A DNA stretch of 64,000 bases from Cotesia glomerata (taxonomy: Eukaryota > Arthropoda > Insecta > Hymenoptera > Braconidae): the NCBI RefSeq assembly GCF_020080835.1, contig NC_058166.1, positions 2,170,001-2,234,000 of the forward strand. The letters are read 5' to 3'. Positions within the stretch are counted from its first letter, which is position 1; every line of letters starts with the position of its first letter. Below are positions 50,560 through 62,750 of this stretch, one piece after another. The translations under genes and the position numbers were made by a program. The notes below the pieces were generated by a model, which ran no database searches, had not been told where the DNA came from, and worked only from the letters and a program-made list of their open reading frames with translations.

Positions 50560-51905
50560 TCTTACCGATAGTCAATTTATTATGATATGTATTTAGGCTG
50601 CATACGAAAATGCTCTATTTTTAGATACATAATTAAGAAATGACCTTGTATCTTGTGAACTATTGACATTTTTAAAGATATAAGCTCACTCTGATATTAC
50701 ACTTATCGAGACCTTTCATTTGAGTAGCCACATCAATTTTTTATATATTTTATATATTTATATATTTCACAAGTACTATGTAGATAAAATATATAAACAT
50801 TGTCATGTGGGTACTTAAATGAAAGGTCTCGATGAGTGTAACATCGGGATAAGCTTATATCTTTAAAAATGTCAATATTTCACAAGATACAAAGTAATTT
50901 TTTAATTATTGACCTTTTTAAAGATATAAGCTCATCCCGATGTTACACTCATTGAGACCTTTCATTTGAGTACCCACATCAATTTTTCATATATTTTATA
51001 TATTTATATATTTCATCAATACCATGTATATAAAATATATAAAAATTGTCATGTGGGTACTCAAATAAAAGCTCTTGATGAGTGTAACATCGGGATGAGC
51101 TTATGTCTTTAAAAACATCAATAATTAAGAAATGACCTTGTATCTTGTGAAATATTGACATTTTTAAAGATGTAAGCTAATTCCGACATTGCACTCATCG
51201 AGACCTTTCATTTGAGTACCCACATCAATTTTTCATATATTTATATATATTATATATATGTATATATGAAAAATATATCAAAAATGCAAGTGGGTACTCA
51301 AATGAAAGCTTTTTATGAGTGTAACATCAGGATGAGCTTATATCTTTAAAAACGTCATTAGTTAAGAAAGTACAGTGAAATTTAACATAATTAAGAAATG
51401 ACCTTGTATCTTGTGAACTATTGACATTTTTAAAGATATAAGCTCACTCTGATATTACACTTATCGAGACCTTTCATTTGAGTACCCACATCAATTTTTT
51501 ATATATTTTATATATTTATATATATATATGAATATATGAAAAATATATCAAAAATGCAAGTGGGTACTCAAATGAAAGCTTTTTATGAGTGTAACATCAG
51601 GATGAGCTTATATCTTTAAAAACGTCATTAGTTAAGAAAGTACAGTGAAATTTAACATAATTAAGAAATGACCTTGTATCTTGTGAACTATTGTCATTTT
51701 TAAATATATAAGCTCATCCAGATGTTACACTCATCGAGACCTTTCATTTGAGTACCTACATCAATTTTTCAAAAATTTTATATATTTATATATATAAATA
51801 TATGAAAAATATATCAAAATGCATGTGGGTACTCAAATGAAAGCTCTTGATGAGTGTAACATCAGGATGAGCTTATATCTTTAAAAACGTCAATATTGAA
51901 GAAAG
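50560..51905. repeat. Palindromic satellite, about five units
   Basis: Each unit is a near-palindrome of about 230-290 bp. One arm reads GACCTTGTATCTTGTGAA, AAGATATAAGCTCATCC, CGAGACCTTTCATTTGAGTA. After an AT core (ATATATTTATATA) the complement reads back with TACTCAAATGAAAG and ATGAGCTTATATCTTTAAA. Units centre near 50760, 51010, 51250, 51515 and 51790. Compensating variants in the arms keep the pairing. Confidence 0.8.
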
Positions 51906-53226
51906 TACATTGCAATTTAACAAAAGTCATTATTTAATAAAGTAAAATTTTATATATTTATTGTTCACAAGTCATGGCAGTCAGGCAGTGACTTCAAGTT
52001 TGCTAGTTTTAATTAATAATAAAAAAAACTCAATTTTGAATAAAAATTATATATTTAAAAAAAAAATTGAATCCTTTATAATAAAGGTATCAACTTTTTT
52101 TTACTAAAACGCTTTCGATCAACGTTTTCAAGTTTAGACTTAAATTTAAAGTAATTTTTAGGTTTTATTTGTTTTTAACCATTTTTTTCAAGCTTTTAAA
52201 CATTTCCTAGAAGAAAAAATTAAAAAATTTTAAAAACTTAAAAAAAAGTTTTTTTTCGTTTCCTATATCTCAAAAAAAAATTAAATAATGACATTAAAAA
52301 TCAAGACAGTAATTTTTAAAATTTTTTACTGAGAAAGAAAAGAAATTCTTTCGTTCAGTAACCAGCGTCGTCTCCAGTAATAATAAAGTCTATTTATAGA
52401 GACAATACTTAGACAATACATAGTCCATAGCACCTACGAGGCATCCCGTAATGCACACAATAATTAATGCAATAATTATTAGCACGAAAAGATATTATCG
52501 TAAGTATTATTCTCAGTGTTTATATTTTAAATGTATGTTTTTCTTAACATACTGATTGCTGGTGATGGTTGCACACTCGAGTCTAGTCCTCCATCGAGCA
52601 CATTACGATTATGAGAAACGCTTCGTCGGTTCTTGTGTACACACATGCACACATTTACACGTAGGTAAGTGCACGGTTGAATTAAAGTAGCGTTAAAGGC
52701 GAATACTTAGTAGACTATCTAACAGTGTAATTAATATTTCTGTGTTAAAAAAATTTTATAGCCTATGTTAACCATACCAGGGGAAGACGCACCCGAGACT
52801 AGGGAAGGGGGAGGGGTACATAAGAAGGGGGAAATCAATTCTTACATGCTTTCACTGTATGATTGCCCGGAAATCCTGTTCAACATCAACTGATCCCTTT
52901 TGATTTCTTCCAGAGATTACTATTAATACACTTACTGTATGTATATGTGGATTTATGTATAGATATAGACATATGGTGCACCTGTTTAGAAGGTTTATAT
53001 AATGTATCACTGATGCATGTCACTTTGATGATTAATGATTAATTGTAAGATAAATTTTAACGGCTTGAGAACTATGCTTTATGATTCATTTTAATGATAA
53101 TATGTCAGAGAAAATTTTTTTTTATTTTATAGAGTTTTATAAAATACTGAAAAAAATATTGCATAGTAGATACCTACTTGTAGATTTTCACTGTAGCAAA
53201 ATGTATTTCTACTGGAGCAATATTGT
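51906..53226. other. No gene recognised
   Basis: AT-rich. A G-rich patch at 52797-52830 and a (CA)-type patch at 52640-52660. No coding frame. Confidence 0.4.
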
Positions 53227-55130
53227 ATGGCTACTGAAACGATCTGATAGATGGCTAAAATAGCTATACTAAATTTTTCAATGGTCTTCTTACAACGCCC
53301 TCTTACCGAACAAAACATTCCTTTTCCCGCCAAATCAAGTGATACGTGTTGTTGTTTATGCTGATGATTAATTTAAAAGAAATAACTTTTGAATTTTAAA
53401 AATTTTGTTCTTTCAAAAAACATTGTGCAAACAAATTTTTATTACTCATACTCTAATTCTTACTCCTTTAATTTATATTATTTTTCTATATAAATTTAAA
53501 TTACCTATTATACACTTGCAATCATTATTTATATGGTAATCTAACTATTGAAAAAAAGCTATATTGAAATTATATCCATGAATTTCTAGACAATAGTTAT
53601 TAGTAAATCAATGACAAACATAGTAAATAAATATTTTAATTTTGGAGGTTATAAAATATGTCACCACGCAAGAATGTGCGCGCGACCCGAGACTACAGCG
53701 ACGCGTATAGCCCTTAGAGCGATCCTGTATTACTCTCCCAGCAATCCTGTATAGCTATATTAGCCATCTAACGTATTGCTGTCAGAGCGATCTAGTAGAT
53801 GGCTCCAGTAACAATCTAAAAGATAATTAAATGGGAATAGCTACTATAGCAATGCAGTATGGCTACTGAAACGATCTGATAGATGGCTAGAATAGCTATA
53901 CTAAATTTTTCAATGGTCTTCTTACAACGCCCTCTTACCGAACAAAACATTCCTTTTCCCGCCAAATCAAGTGATACGTGTTGTTGTTTATGCTGATGAT
54001 TAATTTAAAAGAAATAACTTTTGAATTTTAAAAATTTTGTTCTTTCAAAAAACATTGTGCAAAAAAATTTTTATTACTCATACTCTTCTTCTTACTCCTT
54101 TAATTTATATTATTTTTCTATATAAATTTAAATTACCTATTATACACTTGCAATGATTATTTATATGGTAATCTAACTATTGAAAAAAAGCTATATTGAA
54201 ATTATATCCATGAATTTCTAGACAATAGTTATTAGTAAATCAATGACAAACATAGTAAATAAATATTTTAATTTTGGAGGTTATAAAATATGTCAACACG
54301 CAAGAATGTGCGCGTGACCCGAGACTACAGCGACGCGTATAGCCCTTAGAGCGATCCTGTATTACTCTCCCAGCAATCCTGTATAGCTATATTAGCCATC
54401 TAACGTATTGCTGTCAAAGCGATCTAGTAGATGGCTCCAGTAACAATCTAAAAGATAATTAAATGGGAATAGCTACTATAGCAATGCAGTATGGCTACTG
54501 AAGCGATATGATAGATGGCTAGAATAGCTATACTAAATTTTTCAACGGTCTTCTTACAACGCTCTCTTACCGAACAAAACATTCCTTTTCCCGCCAAATC
54601 AAGTGATACGTGTTGTTGTTTATGCTGATGATTAATTTAAAAGAAATAACTTTTGAATTTTAAAAATTTTGTTCTTTCAAAAAACATTGTGCAAACAAAT
54701 TTTTATTACTCATACTCTAATTCTTACTCCTTTAATTTATATTATTTTTCTATATAAATTTAAATTACCCATTATACACTTGCAATCATTATTTATATGG
54801 TAATCTAACTATTGAAAAAAAGCTATATTGAAATTATATCCATGAATTTCTAGACAATAGTTATTAGTAAATCAATGACAAACATAGTAAATAAATATTT
54901 TAATTTTGGAGGTTATAAAATACGTCAACACGCAAGAATGTGCGCGCGACCCGAGATTACAGCGACGCGTATAGCCCTTAGAGCGATCCTGTATTGCTCT
55001 CCCAGCAATCCTGTATAGCTATATTAGCCATCTAACATATTGCTGTCAGAGCGATCTAGTAGATTGCTCCAGTAACAATCTAACAAATAATTAAGTAGAG
55101 ATAGCTACTATAGCGATGCAGTATTGCTCT
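53227..55130. repeat. Tandem array, three units of 632 bp
   Basis: GATACGTGTTG falls at 53341, 53973 and 54605, exactly 632 bp apart, and units differ at only a few positions. Each has an AT-rich half and a half with CGCGACCCGAGA, AGCGATCCTGTATTACTCTC and AGATGGCT repeats (GCTATATTAGCCATCTA, TAGTAGATGGCTCC). The third unit degenerates after about 55080. No protein frame spans a unit. Confidence 0.9.
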
Positions 55131-55983
55131 GAAGCGATATTTTTATTTCGACCAAAATTTCAATTAATTTTTTCTCAAAAGTTTCTTAACCAATAGCTAT
55201 AGTCAAACCCTAAAAGCAAAAAGATCAATCGTCTAGCCTGTAATTAACGAGTCACTGTAAAGTCTCTCCTTTGCGATGCAAAATGCAAGAACCTTTTTTC
55301 TTCGTATAGACTAAAGACACTCGAGATAATTATCCCTCAGTCCTCATCCACATCCAGTATCATTGACTTATGCACCCGCGAGCTCCCAAGACCGCGACAA
55401 AGACAAGCACAAGAACAAGGATAGAACTGCCATAAGAATATTACAAGAAAAAAGACAGAGAGAGAGAGTCAAAGCCAGGTAACTCAGTTCTTCGATTGGC
55501 TGAAGATGTTTTGTGGGTATTGTACTTAAAAAACCTCCCGCAAAAGGTTCACGCCGTCAAGTTGACCCTTCTTACGCGAGGAAAACACACAAGAGAATGT
55601 TCGCGGCGTCTCTGTAAGAAATAACGACGTCTAGGGTCATAATTAGTAGGCGTTAATACAACGCCTACCAGACACCGCTGCGTGTCTCGCTAAAATCGTT
55701 TATGATTCTCATGCTACTGTGCTTGTACCTCCACACTTAATATTATTAATGTATACATGTAGATTTATTTATATAAATTGAATTAAATTGACCGCCGTAA
55801 AGAATTTTATTTAAATTCTGTAAAAAAAAAATTTTATTCTGTTAGAATTTTTTTTTTTTTATTAAAAAAATTTTTAATGAAATTTTCAAATTTATTTATT
55901 CAGATAAAATTGAAATTTTTTATAAATTATCTGATTATTTTCTTTTTTTTTTAATAAAAAAATTTTTTTATCAAATAAAAAGG
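55131..55983. other. No gene recognised
   Basis: Relatively GC-rich between 55320 and 55700, but stop codons occur in all frames. A short (AG)n at 55456-55468. Confidence 0.4.
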
Positions 55984-56488
55984 GCATTCTATGTAAAAAG
56001 GGAAAATAACTAAAATTTAAAAATTTCTCAAATTAATTCTAATTTATTATTAAAAATCTATACTTTACTAATTTGTAAAGAAAATTTTTTTTTAATCAAT
56101 AAGAAAATCGATTTTTTCCTCCTAGTAACTTTTCAGCCGTACTAACTTGTATCCGGGTCAAATGTTTTAATAGTTTTAAGAACAAATTCATTTTATGTTT
56201 GTTATTAATTAACATATTTATTGTTGTAGTTTTAAGAACAAATTTTTTTATGTATGTTATTAATTAACACCTAAGTTTATCAAGATCATGTTGCCAGCTT
56301 GCTAAATCCTTTATTTGTGTTTTTTAATTAGTTTTTTTCTAATTATCCTAAATAATTCATAGTTAAATATATAAACAATAATGTTTCTAAAGTTGAAATA
56401 ATATAAAAGTCTTTTTAATAGACAACTTCATGTAGACATTTTGTAATTGTCCCACCAGTCACAAATGCATGTCCCACCAGTCACAATA

Positions 56489-56708
56489 AATAGTATATTA
56501 CACACCTAGGGAAGTAAAGTAAGAAATGTCTCAGATCACATGTAATTGTTGGCCGAGGCGAAGCCGAGGTCAACAAACATGTGATCTGAGGCTTTCTTAT
56601 TTACTTCCCGAGGAGTGTATACTATTTTTTTGTCCGACGAAGGCGGAAAGCGGCAACTTAGTTTAGCGCAGCGGGACGAAAGTTGCCACTTTCCGCCCGG
56701 AGGGCAAA
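56489..56708 (+). mobile_element. Small relative of the Crypton-type element, second copy
   Basis: hp1 56489-56626: AATAGTATATTACACACC, stem including CAGATCACATG / CATGTGATCTG, apex GA-GGCGAAGCC-GA with GCGAAGC at 56558-56564. hp2 56629-56706: GGCGGAAAGCGGCAACTT / AAGTTGCCACTTTCCGCC, with GCGCAGC at 56666-56672. Compared with 6964-7183 several stem positions changed on both arms. Confidence 0.8.
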
Positions 56709-56717
56709 AAAAAAATT

Positions 56718-56873
56718 TTTAACTTCCCGCTAAGAAAATCGAAGATTTTCAAAAATCGGGAAGTTATTGTTTTCACCCCGTTTTGCAAAAATCGAGTTTT
56801 CATCAGATCTCGACGTTTGAAGGTCACAAGAAGCTTCCCTGACTATCCCCGCGAGGTTGTCACGTTGTCTGTA

Positions 56874-56935
<62 letters not shown>

Positions 56936-57630
56936 TATGTGAACCGCTTATAACTTTTGAACGGCTTGACCGATTTCATCGCGGTTGGTGCCATTCAAAA
57001 GGGCTTAACCAAACTTAGATTTTGAAAACTATTTGGACCGATTCAGATCAATAGATTTTGAGAAATCTTCAAAAAACTGAAAAAAAAATTTTTTTTCAAA
57101 TGTGGTTTTTTTGGAATAACTTTTATACGGCTTTATGGTTCAATTCAAAAAACTAATCAGCCTTTAACCTCAAAAAACCACGTCGATTGCCACCAGTCCG
57201 GTCAAAATCGGTTGATTCGTTCGAGAGATATCGTGAACGAAAGAAAACCGAAAAAATTGTTTTTTCGGAATAACTCCGTAATTCCTAGCGCGATCAATTC
57301 AAAATTTAAGATTCTTTGTGAGGCTTGAAAAACTGCGTTGAATGCTGCCAACCGCGTGAAAATCGGTTTATTCATTCAAAAGTTATTGCGGTTTAAAAGT
57401 TCAAAAAATAGTGTCTTATCAAATCCCTATCAGACTTTTGAGCTCGAAGAGCTCAAAAGCATAGGAAAGCAATCTCTTTGAGCTCGGAGAGCTCAAAATA
57501 ACCCATAAATTGTATTTTTAAGCTCGAAGAGCTCAAAAACGTCATTGGTGCAATTTTAAGCGCCTAAGTATGGAATTAGCGGGAAGTTGCAGGGATGGCC
57601 TTCAGGGTCAACCGTTTTTCTAATTTTTTT
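56718..57630. mobile_element. AACTTCCCGC element with (GT)n
   Basis: Starts AACTTCCCGCTAAG and ends around TAGCGGGAAGTT followed by AGGGATGGCCTTCAGGGTCA. A (GT)n tract of at least 25 units lies near 56877-56930. Inner palindromes GAGCTCGAAGAGCTC occur near 57430-57535. Fragments recur at 26036-26073 and 31575-31790. No coding frame. Confidence 0.7.
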
Positions 57631-57960
57631 ATTTGTCTCTACGTAGGTAATCAGTCTAATTCTTCATAATATTGAATGTTTGTAGGATAAATTTTGTATT
57701 GAGAGGGAAGTATTTTTTAAAAGTTTACCGCGGTAAGAGAGGAGGATTTTTTGATGTCCCACCAGTCACACTCAGTCAAATGATAATTACGAGAAACTTA
57801 AAAAGTAATCGAGGTTTTTGACAAAGGGATGTTAATTAGTTATTCCACTATATTATAAGATAAATTTTACTATAGTATAAGTTTCAGTCACATAATTATA
57901 GCTTTTAATTGATGGAATTTCAGAGTCAAACGTCCTACCAGTCATTATAGGATCCCCCAT

Positions 57961-59189
57961 CAGATTTAAAAAACAAAAATTTTTAAAAATAAAAATTGTT
58001 AATCATCGAAATTAAAAAAAAATTAAAATAAGTCATTAAGAAATTTGGATTAAACCAGGATTAGAAAAAAAAAAAAAAACACACTGAAGGTATTTTCGAA
58101 AAATCCCTCATCGACCTGATATATATCGTATAAGAATAAGATGTAGCTTAAATCCAGATCCTCCATTTCCTTCCAAAGGGTATTGTAGCTAAGCGTAGAT
58201 TTATTATCCACTAGATTCTCGGTAGTTCTCTCGAGCGTTTTCTTGTGACAACTCTTAAGGAAATGCCATTAATCGACTATTCTATTAAGAATCCAGTTGT
58301 CATGGATCAGATCCAGAACGTCTAGACTCTCCAGACGCTCTAGAGTCTAGCGTCTCCCAAATCCGGGTGAAATATCCAATTTCTTATCTTCTTTAACATT
58401 TAATTACTTCTTTTGTAATTATAATTAAATATTAACCCTTCATTACCTAAAACTTCGTCAATTATTTCCCGATAAACCCTCATTACTTATTACTCACAAC
58501 TCATTTCTTATACTCACGAATATTCTATCACTGAGATTAATTGCTCCAAGTCAGATTCAAATAATATGGAAAAATATTTAAAACGGTCTAAAGTTATCCG
58601 GAAGAAATTCTAATACAAAATTTTAGTACAAAATTTTGTAAATAAATAAATTTTATTTTTTTAAAACTTTTTTAGACTAAGTAGATGCAATTTTTCTTTG
58701 AATTTATGTCAAGAATAAATTTAAAGAAATAATAATGAGTTTATTAAGAATAAATTATAAGAAATTTTATTTACAATTCAATTTTAAAGCTCGTTCAAAT
58801 TTTTCTGCGGATAGTGTTTATTTTTATACGAATTCAACACCCTCTTGCGGATCAAGCAAATCATCAAAAGAAACAATAGGGAATTGTATTATCGGTGATT
58901 AGCAGAATACGTCACAATTTAGTATAGTATCAGCTATCTTCAAGCTATATCTAGAAATAAATAATTACATGTGACTGCCAAACGACCGAAAATTTTGGAT
59001 CTATCGGCCGAAAAAAATTAATTATAACTGAACAAAACAATATTAAGCTTCCATTTTCAATCCATGGCTTCTTATGAGATAGATGAGGAGATTAAAAAAT
59101 AGATTGAGTTGAAAAATTGATATTTTTAAAAGTAATCTTGTTTGCCCCTCCATAAAGACTTGAAAAATCCACACCAAGCCATTAAAACT
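57961..59189. other. No gene recognised
   Basis: 58100-58400 is less AT-rich, with a small palindrome-like cluster AGACGCTCTAGAGTCTAGCG near 58335, but there is no open frame. Confidence 0.4.
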
Positions 59190-59190
59190 A

Positions 59191-60079
59191 CACGGAGAGA
59201 AAAATATGGAAATCATTCCTATAATTTTAATGAAATGTTGTGGATTTAATAAATATTCAACGTATGTATTGTAAATAAATAATTTGCTTTAAAAATAAAA
59301 TGAAATTGTAAAAATAAACAGTGAACTTCCATATCTACCTTGCTCCTCTAATTGTATAGCGAGAAAATATCCCTTTTATTAGAGAAACTTTAGAATTACT
59401 ACAATATTTTTCAATATTATCTAACACAATAATAACTGAGTTGGAATAAATAATTTAAAATTAAGTAAACACGTGAATAAAAATTATGAAAAAGAAATTT
59501 TTTCACTCTAGTGAAAGATCAATTGCACGACTCATGATGCGAAGCATCAGAGAGTGCTTTACGATCGAAAAATTTTTTTCGCCTCATTTTGGCGGCTATT
59601 TTTATTATTATAGCCTTGTTTGTTCACGGAATCAAGATATTTTGCATACTATTGTCGAGATAATTTAATGGAGATTATTTTCATACTTTTTAAAAATTGA
59701 TTTACTGCAATAGAATTGGAAAAAAACACCAAAATAGGTCAAAAAATTTTCCTGTCCGTCATGTGTGAAACCCGGAAACACTGTAACTTGTGAAAAAATC
59801 CATTATTTGAGTTAAATTTTTTTTTTTTAATTCTAATCGACGATTGTAGGTCACTGAATGCGAATGATTAATTAATTCAGTGTCGTTTAATTGCAATTAA
59901 TAAAAAACGAAAACTACAAGACTGTATATCTATATATATATATATATCCATGTAAAATTAACATGGATGGTGATATATCTATATCTATAGTTATTATGTA
60001 CATTTTATTCCACCAGAGGCGCTTGTGCAGTATCTTCCTAGTACAGCTGTTTTTTCGGCAATTAATTTTGAACGACTTA

Positions 60080-60116
<37 letters not shown>

Positions 60117-60548
60117 TTTCATAATTAAATGAGCATTATGAGTCGTGCACTTTTGGATTTTCCAAACTTTTTATTTTTATTTACAAAAAAAATTTTATTA
60201 GCAAAAAAAATATATAATAATTACTTTATATTTTTGATGTGATTGCTCCATTTTTATGTACATAAACATTTTTCTATTATTGTGTGTGTCATTCTTATAA
60301 TATCATAGGAACCATTCCTATAATATTATAGGAACCATTCCTTTAATAATATAGGAACCAATCCTATAATATTATAGGAACCATTCCCATAATATATTGA
60401 AGCTATTCCATTATTGTATAGGAATGTTTCCAATAAATGATGGGTATGATTCCCATAATGAGCATAGGATTGATACCTATAATGATCATTTTATTATAGG
60501 GATCATTCCCATAATTTTTGGAAAGGTTCTTATAAATTTCTCTCCGGG
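59191..60548. mobile_element. ACACGGAGAG-type element, copy 2
   Basis: CACGGAGAGAAAAATATGGA start, TTTCTCTCCGGG end, TA on both outer sides. It matches copy 1 but lacks 720-1812 and carries an extra nested element at about 59523-60152. Confidence 0.75.
59523..60152. mobile_element. Nested element with GTGCACGACTCAT inverted ends
   Basis: Left end TTGCACGACTCATGATGC, right end GCATTATGAGTCGTGCAC. The left end continues into the mini-hairpin GAT-GCGAAGC-ATC (GCGAAGC at 59539-59545). The target AAAGATAAATTTTTATTTAC is intact in copy 1 near 2088-2107. It contains a 32-T run at 60082-60113 and (TA)n at 59929-59947. Confidence 0.75.
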
Positions 60549-61336
60549 TAATTTTTTATGTAAAAATAACACTTAATCTATTTAAAAAAATTTTAGTAAG
60601 TTCTACAATTATTTTTCTGTCTAAAAATGTGCTTTTTATATTATTTTTTAGTAAAAAAATACGTTTTTATAAAACAATACATCAATAGATAGATCGACCG
60701 ATATCATGGACTACTGCGTGTCCTCGAGCAGACAATAATCATAGGTGCGAGTGACACATGGCCTCGAGATCAATGAAAATAAAATGATGGACTGGATAAA
60801 CGGTCGAGTGGTTTTTTAACCTTACCGTCGAAACCTCACCGGCGACTTGGTTATGCTTGGCTCGTCTTGCGACGGTTATATACAGATCATTATCGATACT
60901 AAATATATAAGAATGCCTGGACAACATATATACACCTCACATTTATTTATAATGCTTGATGTCGCCGATTGTGACAAAAATGATGAGTATCCGCCGGAAA
61001 TTCCCCCTCTTTGTTCGATACACGGTTACTTTATTTTGTAATCTTGTGAAATTTTTTCCCCCGATTTTACCCCTCGACATTATCATCATCGATATTATTA
61101 TTACCGACCAGCACTGTTGTTATTAATTAAAAGTTATAAATATTCATTATATTTAGTCCCTTAAAATCGGCATCTGGTGTCTTGGTCCGTTCTTTTTGGG
61201 TAGATAAATTTTTTTTAACAAGTATTGATGACAGGAGAACTAATTGGTGAATAAATATTTATACTAATTAAAAAAAAGTATCTTTGGACTTTTTAAGGCT
61301 CTTGCTAGTATTATTTGTTGAATAAAAATTACAATA
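60549..61336. other. No gene recognised
   Basis: 60690-61060 is of moderate GC. Short open frames on both strands overlap with no recognisable domain. Confidence 0.4.
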
Positions 61337-61682
61337 AGGTAAAAGCCCCGATTATTGACACTATAAAAGTGATCATAAACATTTGAATTTTTTTATCGTG
61401 TTTCAAATCAATATTGTCAACTTTTTTTTATAGAGCACCTTAATCATTGTTTTTACTGATATAATTTAATTAATTAACTTTAATAGCAATAAATTTAATA
61501 ATTATTATATAAACTTAAAACCAACAGGTCGAATGTATTATTGACAGCGCAAAAAATTCAAGGAGCCGATTATTGACATACCATCGACCCTATTATTGAC
61601 AGGTCTTTTATTACAGTTAAATTTATATTAACAATAATCATTTTTACTAACTAATGCAAAACTATCAATAATTTTTATTATT

Positions 61683-62247
61683 TTTCATATAACCTGCATT
61701 GAAAATGTAAGTTTCAATGCCTGTTGAGCCAACCGAAACTAGACAATTTCAGACCAATGCGACTGTGCCGGGCAGATATCAATTATTTCTTCCCAGCGGA
61801 CAGAAAATGACGATTTTCTGTCCGCGAGGTGAAGTTGCAGCTTTATTTTCAATCCTATCAATTGTTTGTTTATTTTATACCTTTATAATTGTCATTCTAA
61901 CCGTTAACTGTATTGACATATCATAATTCTGTTATTAAGCATAAATAAGAATGATAAAAGAAAACAATTTGTCAATTTACAGTTGTCAATTTACGAATAA
62001 TGTTTGGTAAAAAATAAACTATTACTTTCTATTTTATTATAAGTTTCATAATAAAATGGTATTTTCGCTGTTCGTCTGAAACTATCTAGTTCTGGTTGGC
62101 TCCAGACATTGAAACTAGCATTTTTAATGCAACTTATATGAAAAATATAATGTGTGACGCGGGATGAAACACGATTTCAGACCGAATGATGCCTTCACTC
62201 TGGTCTGAAATCGTTTTGTTTCATCCCTAGTCACACAATATACTATT
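61683..62247 (-). mobile_element. Hairpin-plus-TIR element of the Crypton-type architecture (no gene)
   Basis: Read on the minus strand: AATAGTATATT, then GTGTGACTAGGGATGAAAC and a stem with CGATTTCAGACC / GGTCTGAAATCG (hp1, 62247-62144), then ATATTTTTCATATAA and a 58-bp inverted repeat pair (62145-62086 and 61685-61742). A short GCGGACAGAAAAT hairpin lies near the far end (61797-61826). The scaffold matches the Crypton-type element and its small relatives, but the stem and TIR sequences differ and the GCGNAGC apex is absent. Copy 1 of the host element (42250-42262) is the empty site. Confidence 0.7.
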
Positions 62248-62750
62248 AAAATTCGTTTAAGATCTAGCTTTTCTATATTTTTTACCAGGTTTTTTTTTAG
62301 CAATTTTTTCTAGTCTCAAATACTTTGATTCTTATAAAATCACATGACAGTATGTAAACATTAATACGTTGATATGTATGTTGAGGGGGTTAGGTAACCT
62401 TACATTATGGCCTATGTCGTTAGTTGACGCAAGTTAATTTTTGTGTGCCCATCATTGACACCCGCTATTTTAAAATTAATTTTAACTCGATAAAGTATAA
62501 ATAAATGATTATATGGTTATTTAGACTATAAATAATCTAAAATAGATTTAAACATTGCAATTACATAAAAAAAACATTGAGAAATCTGGATTTTAAAATA
62601 AGGTCTTTCTTAACAATATTGTTAAGAAATTACAAACGTATAAGCAGTTTTGGCCTACTTGAAAAAATGAAATTTTTTTACGGTAAATAGTTTATGGAAT
62701 TAAATTTTACTATTTTTTGATTTTAAAAATATGTAAAATTGTGATGAAAT

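Larger units (their letters stand above)
55984..57960. mobile_element. Foldback element F1, copy 2 (with two insertions)
   Basis: 55984-56065 matches 600-674, 56150-56487 matches 3050-3390, and 57635-57925 matches 3400-3732. Compared with copy 1 it is interrupted after CAGTCACAATAAA at 56488 by two adjacent elements. The right end adds GTCCTACCAGTCATTATAGG, which the truncated copy 1 lacks. Confidence 0.7.

Noticed and set aside
61717..61926. 69-codon frame with a hydrophobic stretch
   Set aside because: Falls across the TIR and hairpin of the 61683-62247 element, so composition explains it.
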